Shown in pieces: positions 15,243-20,942 of a stretch of 20,942 bases of DNA. The position numbers were made by a program, and so were the translations under genes. This DNA comes from CAZGQY01 sp964528035 (GTDB lineage Bacteria; Pseudomonadota; Gammaproteobacteria; Methylococcales; UBA1147): assembly GCA_964528035.1 (NCBI GenBank), contig CAZGQY010000060.1, positions 1 to 20,942 on the forward strand, written 5' to 3'. The notes beneath the pieces are model-generated. The model was given only the letters and a program-made list of their open reading frames with translations. It did not search any database and was not told the DNA's origin. Numbering within the stretch: position 1 is the first letter of the stretch; each line of letters begins with the position of its first letter.

Positions 15243-15404
15243 AGGAGCGAGGTTTTAATAATATGCGAAAGATTGACGCAGGATAATTGTTTGTCTTCAA
15301 GGCGTAGCAACAGGCGCATAGCCGGGCTACGCAACTGGTGCTACAACGCAGAAGACGGACAATAAGACAAGTCCAGATTCGTATATTATTGAATCCTCGC
15401 TCCT
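15243..15404. repeat. 162-bp foldback element 1
   Basis: The whole segment is an imperfect palindrome. The outer arms, AGGAGCGAGG and its complement CCTCGCTCCT, continue for 27 bases with three mismatches. The next layer pairs TTGTTTGTCTTC with GAAGACGGACAA, and the core pairs GTAGC with GCTAC around GCATAGCC/GGGCTACGC. It has no coding capacity. It looks like a miniature inverted-repeat element or a large structured repeat. It sits between the PEP-CTERM gene and amiB. Confidence 0.85.
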
Positions 15405-15588
15405 AAGTCTAAACCCTGGTTATAAGGCAGATCCAAGAATTATCGAAGATAATTGAAGACCTTTACTAACACTCGGTCGTATTCGCTAAGAATACAAATC
15501 AGTATGAATGGTAGATGTCAGCCGAAAATTCCTACACCCAACCGGTATACACCCCCTGGATATTGCACTACTCGACTCGTCTTCACAG

Positions 15589-17076
15589 TTATCCGCCAAC
15601 CGGTATTCCAGCGACTCGCCCTACTTTCTCTTTCCTGCCAGAGGCAACGTGCACACCCGGTCGGGTATACATCGCGAAATGATCTCTGATTCCCTGAAAT
15701 ATTGCCTTGGCGATGTGCATTTGATGCTTGGACGACTTTAACTTTTTTTCCTCGGAGGGATTGGAAATAAATGCCGTTTCCACCAGTATTGATGGAATAT
15801 CGGGCGATTTCAAAACCACGAAGCCCGCTCTCTGCACAGTTCGTTTATGAACAGGCCCCATATTTTTAAGGTTCTTGAGTACCTTATCCGCCACTTCACT
15901 GCTGACTTCATGTGTCGCTGTTTGCGATAGATCCAGTAGAAGTTCGACCAGATCATTACCCTTACCATCCAGGCTGACGCCACCCACCAGATCAGATTTA
16001 TTTTCCTGCGTTGCCAGCCACTTGGCCGCTTCGCTGGAGGCTCCCTTACTCGACAGCGTGTACACAGAAGAACCTTTAATACTCGACATTCTAAACGCAT
16101 CCGCATGAATTGAGACAAACAGATCGGCCTTTGCCTTTCTTGCTTTCTTCATTCTCTGTCTCAAACCAACGTAGTAGTCACCGTCACGGATCATAACCGG
16201 ACGCATTCCCGGTTGTTTTTTTATCAATCTTTCCAATTTTTTAGCAACAGACAGAACAACATCCTTTTCCAAAGTTCCCTTTGCTCCCGTCGCACCAACG
16301 TCATCACCTCCATGACCTGCATCGATTGCGATAATCACTTCATTTTTCGGCTTTGCGCGTTTGGTTATTCGAATCGGTTTAGGGGTCTTGCGTTTTTTTT
16401 CATCCAAGACATATGAACTGCGATCAGACTTAAAGCCGGACTGGGTTGTTTTTCTGGTATCCGTTATTTTTCCAGGATTAGATTCAATTACCGAATTTTT
16501 TGAGCGTATTACTTTTGGATCTGGTTTTGTTGATTGCTTCTTTACCAGCCGAACAGGTTTGGGTGCTTTGTCTATAGCAGGCGGTAATGATGGTTTTTTC
16601 AGCTCCGGCACTGCTTTTTTAGCACCAATTGACGGCGACGGCGTTTGCGGGACGGACTTATTAGTATAAAGATCAAGAACCAGTCTATGACCATAGGTAT
16701 TATTAGGGGTCAATAAAAAATCTTTAGGGCGAACGCCTTCCTTTAGATCGATCACTACCCTTAGGTTGGTTTTATCCCGGGGAGCACTGCGAATTTTTTT
16801 GAATAATGGGTGTGACTTCGGTGGCTGTAAAATTTTACCGGATAAATGAGTATCTTTAAGATCAATGACAACCCGCCTTGGGCCATCCAGCGTAAAGACT
16901 TTACGCCCTACAGGCGCCGACACATCGAATACAAAACGGGTATGATCCGGAGCTGTCCAGAAGCGAAGCGATTTTAGTTGAACAGTCTTCGCCAATGCAA
17001 TGTCTGTGAAACACAAAACCAGAATCGAAAACCCTATTAAAAATACAACCCGCTCTCGTTGCTTTAAGATTTGCAT
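15589..17076 (-). CDS. amiB: N-acetylmuramoyl-L-alanine amidase, AmiB/AmiC type
   Basis: This is a periplasmic zinc amidase that cuts the bond between MurNAc and the stem peptide during septum splitting, normally switched on by an EnvC- or NlpD-type activator. The 495 residues comprise a signal peptide (1-29), an AMIN domain (about 34-137, RFVFDVSAP, RRVVIDLKDT), a long basic and Pro-rich linker (138-245) and an Amidase_3 domain (248-468). Zinc ligands are His255 in DAGHGG, Glu270 in GTLEKDV and His324 in SIHAD; the catalytic Glu433 is in VETAFISN. The regulatory helix region near 355-395 is present. The symbol follows the E. coli order tsaE-amiB-mutL. The last 25 residues are odd (see findings), and a LysM domain found in many relatives is missing. 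Confidence 0.94.
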   Translation of the reverse strand: MQILKQRERVVFLIGFSILVLCFTDIALAKTVQLKSLRFWTAPDHTRFVFDVSAPVGRKVFTLDGPRRVVIDLKDTHLSGKILQPPKSHPLFKKIRSAPRDKTNLRVVIDLKEGVRPKDFLLTPNNTYGHRLVLDLYTNKSVPQTPSPSIGAKKAVPELKKPSLPPAIDKAPKPVRLVKKQSTKPDPKVIRSKNSVIESNPGKITDTRKTTQSGFKSDRSSYVLDEKKRKTPKPIRITKRAKPKNEVIIAIDAGHGGDDVGATGAKGTLEKDVVLSVAKKLERLIKKQPGMRPVMIRDGDYYVGLRQRMKKARKAKADLFVSIHADAFRMSSIKGSSVYTLSSKGASSEAAKWLATQENKSDLVGGVSLDGKGNDLVELLLDLSQTATHEVSSEVADKVLKNLKNMGPVHKRTVQRAGFVVLKSPDIPSILVETAFISNPSEEKKLKSSKHQMHIAKAIFQGIRDHFAMYTRPGVHVASGRKEKVGRVAGIPVGG

Positions 17077-17382
17077 AAAATCGCCCTTAGCCCAATCTCA
17101 ATCCTGTCGTTATTTCCCGCTATCCCCTAATAATAGCTACGGTATCCAAATATTTCTTAAACTAACATGCCCAACTACCCGGCCTAACGCCAAATGTCCA
17201 CTAAATTTGCAGGTAGCCCAATTCAAATCCAGGACAAAAAACAAAGCAACCTGACATGTGGAGTTCAATCTATGTTTGTTGCCTATAAAATAGCGGTTTC
17301 TTGATAAAACCGCAAGTAGTTACTTAACATAGTGAACTAATCCATTGTAAAGGTAATTATTTTATACTTTCCAGAATCTAAT
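17077..17382. other. 306-bp gap between tsaE and amiB
   Basis: No gene is supported. It contains the tsaE terminator hairpin (17293-17313) at its right end and presumably the amiB promoter, for which I see no convincing -10/-35 pair. AAGGG lies shortly before the amiB start codon. Confidence 0.4.
17281..17313 (-). terminator. Possible intrinsic terminator after tsaE
   Basis: On the minus strand GCGGTTT (17313 to 17307) pairs with AAACCGC (17299 to 17293) around a 7-base loop, followed by TATTTTAT. It lies about 70 bp after the tsaE stop codon. The stem is short and the T run is interrupted, so it may be weak. Confidence 0.5.
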
Positions 17383-17832
17383 TTACAGCGCGTGAAGCAT
17401 CGATACACCCACAGGAGATTTTGCATTTGCGCTGACGATGCGTGTATCCCCATCAATATCGATATTTATTACCACATCGGGCTGCGGCAACACACCTTCG
17501 CCTCGATCTGCCCATTCAACAAAGCAAACGACTTCCTGGTCCAGATAGTCTCTGATACCGATCCATTCCAATTCTTCAGCGTCGGACAATCGATATAGAT
17601 CAAAATGAATCAAATGAATATTTGCTAACTGATAATCCTCCACCAGTGTAAATGTTGGGCTTTTTACTATTCCCTGGTAGCCACTTTCTCGCAAAAAACC
17701 ACGTACCAATGTGGTCTTTCCTGCACCCAGATCACCCTGCAAAAAGATCACCACACTAGTCGGAACGCTGTATCGAAATAATTTCCCACCGTATTTCAGC
17801 ATTTCTGATTCGTTATTGATCAATTCGCTCAT
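17383..17832 (-). CDS. tsaE: TsaE, ATPase for t6A tRNA modification
   Basis: TsaE is the ATPase that works with TsaB and TsaD to place threonylcarbamoyl on A37 of tRNAs reading ANN codons. The 149 residues are of normal length. Visible motifs are the Walker A GDLGAGKTT (about 33-41), the switch-like VKSPTFTLVEDY, HFDLYRL, and the conserved VEWADRGEG ahead of a C-terminal strand. The start codon overlaps the nnr stop by four bases (ATGA type), so the two are translated together, as in E. coli where the homologues yjeF and yjeE are neighbours. A short hairpin follows the gene. Confidence 0.95.
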   Translation of the reverse strand: MSELINNESEMLKYGGKLFRYSVPTSVVIFLQGDLGAGKTTLVRGFLRESGYQGIVKSPTFTLVEDYQLANIHLIHFDLYRLSDAEELEWIGIRDYLDQEVVCFVEWADRGEGVLPQPDVVINIDIDGDTRIVSANAKSPVGVSMLHAL

Positions 17833-19319
17833 GGATTAACCAACCGTCTCAAAGGCTCAAGAAGATCACTGGCCAATAGCCCACGTTCACCATCAGTTGC
17901 TGCGATATCTGCTGCTTGTCCATGAACAAATACACCCGTTTCAGCAGCCGAATGAATCGAATCACCCTGTGCGACCAGACCTGCGATGACTCCAGTCAAT
18001 ATATCCCCCATCCCACCGCTCGCCATTCCCGGATTTCCTGTGGGGCACACCGAAGTTGTCTCACCGTTATGAATGATCGTTCCTGCGCCTTTAAGTACAC
18101 AAATGCCGCCATATTTACTCTGGATCGCTTTTGCCGCGGCAAACCGATCCCGCTGTATGTCGACCGAGTGGGTACCCAGAAGACGGCCAGCCTCTCCCGG
18201 ATGAGGTGTCAATACCCAATTGTCTTTTCTTGTCGGATATTGAGACAGTAAAGTCAGGGCATCGGCATCGACTACCAAAGGTTTACTCTCCTGAATGACG
18301 GATTCAAAGATCCTCAATCCCCAATCGTTCAATCCCAAACCAGGACCAATAGCAATCACGCTGGCCTTTTGCAGCAAGACTTGCATTTCATCAACAGACT
18401 CCACGCCACGACACATCAACTCCGGTTGAGATATATTCAAAAACACAGCATGACTGGCACGCGTTGCAACGCTAACCAATCCCGCGCCAATTCGCGCACC
18501 TGCCTGCGCCGCCATGCGGGCGGCACCACAAAAACCGGTATCACCCCCGACAACTAACAAATGGCCAAAATAACCCTTATGGGAACTACGTGGCCGACGA
18601 GTAAAATTAGACGAAGGATCTGTTAATAGCCAGGCAGCAGGTATCTGAGAATCAAAAACGTCTGCGGGCACAGCCAGGGAATCAAAGTCTATTGACCCGG
18701 TATAATCCCTCGATTCACCGGTATACAGACCCTGCTTAACACCGATAAACGTCACAGTTTGAGTGGCACGTACCGCATTGCCCAAAGGAACCCCCGTATC
18801 TGCGTTCAGGCCTGAGGGTATATCCAGAGCCAGCACGGGAATCTTGTTCTGATTCAGCTTGGCGATCGCATCCGCGAAGCCACCGGAAACCTCCCGGTCC
18901 AGACCTGTTCCAAGCATTGCATCAACAACAATGTCTTTCCCCGAAAAACTATTTTCAGAAAACAATTCCACGTCGCCGCCTGCCTGCAAATATTCCTGCC
19001 AGGCCAGTTTGGCATCACCACGCAATTTTTCGGGGTCAACCAGGGAACAAACAGCGACAGCAAGGCCCGACTCTATCGCCAATCGAGCAATCACATAACC
19101 ATCCCCGGCATTATTACCCGCTCCGCAGATTACCAATATGGATTTTGCAGCAGGCCACTGCTCTTTTAAACAGTCAAACGCCGCCTGACCGGCCCGCTTC
19201 ATGAGGAACAGTCCTGGGATCCCAAGTTGATCGATGGCAACGCGATCCATAGCACGTACCTGCTCCGCTCGATACAGCCGCGTGCTCAAGTCAATTGATT
19301 TTTTGTTATCTTCGGTCAA
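17829..19319 (-). CDS. nnr: Bifunctional NAD(P)H-hydrate repair enzyme
   Basis: Nnr (YjeF) repairs NADH and NADPH that have been hydrated by heat or side reactions. The N-terminal epimerase domain (about 1-225) interconverts the R and S hydrates. Its marks are LYRAEQVRAMDRVAI and the GAGNNAGDGYV loop (66-76), with DAMLGTGLDREVSG later. The C-terminal ADP-dependent dehydratase domain (about 240-494) removes the water. It shows SHKGYFGHLLVVGG, GPGLG, LTPHPGEAGRLLG and NPGMASGGMGDILTG. The first codon is probably TTG at 19319, with AGGA seven bases upstream; a second TTG at 19289 is an alternative. A foldback element begins only 23 bp upstream of this start. Confidence 0.95.
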   Translation of the reverse strand: MTEDNKKSIDLSTRLYRAEQVRAMDRVAIDQLGIPGLFLMKRAGQAAFDCLKEQWPAAKSILVICGAGNNAGDGYVIARLAIESGLAVAVCSLVDPEKLRGDAKLAWQEYLQAGGDVELFSENSFSGKDIVVDAMLGTGLDREVSGGFADAIAKLNQNKIPVLALDIPSGLNADTGVPLGNAVRATQTVTFIGVKQGLYTGESRDYTGSIDFDSLAVPADVFDSQIPAAWLLTDPSSNFTRRPRSSHKGYFGHLLVVGGDTGFCGAARMAAQAGARIGAGLVSVATRASHAVFLNISQPELMCRGVESVDEMQVLLQKASVIAIGPGLGLNDWGLRIFESVIQESKPLVVDADALTLLSQYPTRKDNWVLTPHPGEAGRLLGTHSVDIQRDRFAAAKAIQSKYGGICVLKGAGTIIHNGETTSVCPTGNPGMASGGMGDILTGVIAGLVAQGDSIHSAAETGVFVHGQAADIAATDGERGLLASDLLEPLRRLVNP

Positions 19320-19341
19320 TGTTGTATCCTGCTGCAGACTT

Positions 19342-19505
19342 AGGAGGCTGCCCGAGAATAGAAGTCATCACGAAGGGAAGTGGTTTTAAGTCCATTTTAT
19401 CGATTATAAAGAGGCGAATATTAGCCATCTTTAACGATTTTAATCGGAAAAACGGGCCGATATCCACTTTTCCGTAGTAGGCTCTCTATTCTCGGGCAAC
19501 CTCCT
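19342..19505. repeat. 164-bp foldback element 2
   Basis: The outer arms AGGAGGCTGCCCGAGAATAG (19342-19361) and CTATTCTCGGGCAACCTCCT (19486-19505) pair over 19 of 20 bases. Further pairing is seen inward (AAGTGG at 19378-19383 with CCACTT at 19464-19469), and the centre holds its own smaller hairpin (19399-19438). It has no coding capacity. It lies between the divergent nnr and CopD-like genes, so it probably overlaps or displaces their promoters. Confidence 0.88.
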
Positions 19506-19562
19506 GGACATAAGTTATCATAATTGACTATCAAAACAGAGTCTGACCAAAAAGGTGAATTT

Positions 19563-20027
19563 ATGGAAATATCAATCTCAATTGCCGCACATGTATTATC
19601 GTCCGTTGTTTGGGTTGGGGGCATGTTCTTCGCTTATATGGTGCTGCGCCCGGCAGCAGGAAGTCTGCTTGATACCCCCACACTATTAAAACTCTGGTCC
19701 GGGGTATTTAAACGTTTTTTTCCGTGGGTATGGGTCTGTATCGGTTTATTAGTCATTACCGGTTACCTGATGATTTTCACTGTATTTGGAGGTATGAAAG
19801 GCGCTGGCATCCATATTCATATTATGCACGGTACAGCCTGGCTTATGATTTTATTGTTTGTCCATCTGAATATCTCTCCGGTCAAAGGCCTGCATCAGTG
19901 TGTAATTATCGAAGACTGGGAAAAAGGCGGGCAATTTCTCGGCAGTATTCGTCGCATCGTAGGAATAAACCTGATTTTGGGCCTGTTTACGGCAATGATC
20001 GCCTCAGCAGGTAAATATTTTATCTAA
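19563..20027 (+). CDS. CopD-family-like small integral membrane protein
   Basis: This 154-residue protein has four predicted membrane segments (about 5-27, 50-72, 81-101 and 131-151). The opening AAHVLSSVVWVGGMFFAYMV followed by LRPAA matches the start of CopD-family membrane domains (H-x-x-x-x-x-VWVGG). A histidine-rich HIHIMHGTAW segment lies before the third helix. CopD proteins are linked to copper handling, but single-domain relatives like this one have no settled role, so I do not assign one. The ATG at 19563 has AAGGTG a few bases upstream and fits the family better than the upstream ATG at 19524. The gene is not part of the E. coli order; it lies between nnr and queG and is bounded by inverted repeat arms. 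Confidence 0.7.
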   Translation: MEISISIAAHVLSSVVWVGGMFFAYMVLRPAAGSLLDTPTLLKLWSGVFKRFFPWVWVCIGLLVITGYLMIFTVFGGMKGAGIHIHIMHGTAWLMILLFVHLNISPVKGLHQCVIIEDWEKGGQFLGSIRRIVGINLILGLFTAMIASAGKYFI

Positions 20028-20033
20028 CCTCCC

Positions 20034-20065
20034 GGAGGCGAGAATAGAAAGCCTACTGCGAAAAA
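20034..20065. repeat. Partial arm of foldback element 2
   Basis: Bases 20039-20065 match the complement of the right arm of element 2 in 24 of 27 positions (CGAGAATAGA-A/G-AGCCTACT core). Five bases present in element 2 are missing before it. It is inverted relative to the right arm, so the CopD-like gene lies between inverted copies. It ends 17 bp before the queG start codon. Confidence 0.8.
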
Positions 20066-20082
20066 CCAGACAACATTCCAGT

Positions 20083-20942
20083 ATGACTCCATCCTCCGTC
20101 AAGTTAAGATCCGACATTAACTTTTCCCGCCTTTCAGAAGACATCAAACGCTGGGGTATTGAACTGGGTTTTGAAAAAATTGGCATTACAGATACAAATC
20201 TTGCAGATGCAGAACAGCACCTGGAACGCTGGCTGTCTAAAGCCTACCATGGTCAGATGGACTACATGGCTCGTCATGGAAAAAAACGCAGCAGACCAGA
20301 GGCGCTTATTCCTGGCACGGTACGAGTCATTTCCGCCCGGCTGAACTATATGCCGGAACCGCAGAACAATTCCAAAGAAATACTGGAAAACCCGGCCCAG
20401 GCATTTATATCACGCTACGCATTGGGCAAAGACTACCACAAACTAATGCGAAAAAAGTTGCAAAAACTGGCCGATAAAATAACTGCAACCGTTGGGCCCT
20501 TTGGTTACCGCGCATTTGTTGACAGCGCACCGGTCATGGAAAAGGCGCTGGCCGAAAAAGCCGGATTAGGATGGATTGGAAAACACACCAATCTTATCGA
20601 TAAAAAACAGGGATCCTGGTTCTTCCTGGGAGAAATTTATACCGATTTGCCATTGGATACTGCAAACCCCGCAAATAATCACTGCGGAGATTGCAGTTCA
20701 TGCATCGACATCTGCCCTACACAAGCCATTGTTGGCCCTTACCAACTGGATGCACGGCGCTGCATCTCTTACCTTACAATCGAATTACGCGATTCGATTC
20801 CTGTAGAATTCCGTACTCGAATAGGAAACCGAATCTATGGATGCGATGACTGTCAGGCCGTCTGCCCGTGGAACCGTTTTGCTCAAATAACCGCTGAAAA
20901 TGCTTTCCTGGCCCGAAATAAGCTGGATTCCAGCGAGTTGAT
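20083..20942 (+). CDS. queG: Epoxyqueuosine reductase (partial, runs off the window)
   Basis: QueG carries out the last step of queuosine synthesis, reducing epoxyqueuosine in tRNA with a cobalamin and two 4Fe-4S clusters. The visible part is 286 residues from the ATG at 20083; the family has about 360-380, so the C-terminal part is cut by the window edge. Family segments include GFEKIGITDTNL, YHGQMDYMARHGKKR, ALIPGTVRVISARLNYMP, ISRYALGKDYHKLMRKKL and VDSAPVMEKALAEKAGLGWI. The cluster cysteines are Cys201, 204, 207 and 211 in CGDCSSCIDICP, and Cys254, 257 and 261 in CDDCQAVCP. The ribosome binding site is weak. It diverges from nnr, as in E. coli. Confidence 0.95.
   Translation, partial: MTPSSVKLRSDINFSRLSEDIKRWGIELGFEKIGITDTNLADAEQHLERWLSKAYHGQMDYMARHGKKRSRPEALIPGTVRVISARLNYMPEPQNNSKEILENPAQAFISRYALGKDYHKLMRKKLQKLADKITATVGPFGYRAFVDSAPVMEKALAEKAGLGWIGKHTNLIDKKQGSWFFLGEIYTDLPLDTANPANNHCGDCSSCIDICPTQAIVGPYQLDARRCISYLTIELRDSIPVEFRTRIGNRIYGCDDCQAVCPWNRFAQITAENAFLARNKLDSSEL

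Overview
The window looks like part of a gammaproteobacterial chromosome of moderate to low GC content. Its right three quarters (about 3.95 to 20.9 kb) follow the classic E. coli order queG - nnr - tsaE - amiB - mutL - miaA - hfq - hflX - hflK - hflC - (yjeT) - purA almost gene for gene. All genes lie on the minus strand except queG, which diverges as in E. coli. A hisZ gene sits between hflC and purA, which implies the short HisG/HisZ form of ATP phosphoribosyltransferase. No closer taxonomic placement is justified from this sequence alone.

Layout. Bases 1-1075 are gene-free. They carry repeats that all begin with the same AAGGGGTCA core, including two 180-bp near-identical direct repeats with three progressively shorter copies between them, plus a fragment of a brnA antitoxin gene. 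Bases 1076-2550 hold two toxin-antitoxin modules, brnTA and hicAB, each with a candidate promoter overlapping an inverted repeat. Bases 2840-3343 are a decayed PQQ-type (sorbosone dehydrogenase-like) sugar dehydrogenase. Bases 3472-3684 encode a 70-residue membrane protein with a very acidic tail, followed by a long hairpin. purA and hisZ come next. Between hisZ and hflC there is a clear minus-strand terminator and what may be the remnant of the yjeT/DUF2065 gene. Then come hflC-hflK, hflX, hfq, miaA and mutL.

Two plus-strand genes interrupt the conserved order: a PEP-CTERM-type exported protein between amiB and mutL, and a CopD-like membrane protein between nnr and queG. Each is accompanied by a foldback (long imperfect palindrome) element of about 163 bp, at 15243-15404 and 19342-19505. 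The CopD-like gene is also bounded on its right by a third, partial inverted copy of the same arm. mutL, cut off from amiB, has its own extended -10 promoter with a perfect 16-bp palindrome just downstream.

How the genes work together. The housekeeping genes cover queuosine and t6A/i6A tRNA modification (queG, tsaE, miaA), repair of damaged NAD(P)H hydrates (nnr), septal peptidoglycan splitting (amiB), mismatch repair (mutL), RNA chaperoning (hfq), ribosome rescue (hflX), control of FtsH (hflK, hflC), histidine synthesis (hisZ) and AMP synthesis (purA). The left 3.4 kb is an accessory zone of repeats, toxin-antitoxin modules and decayed genes. No complete transposase, CRISPR array, tRNA or rRNA was seen.
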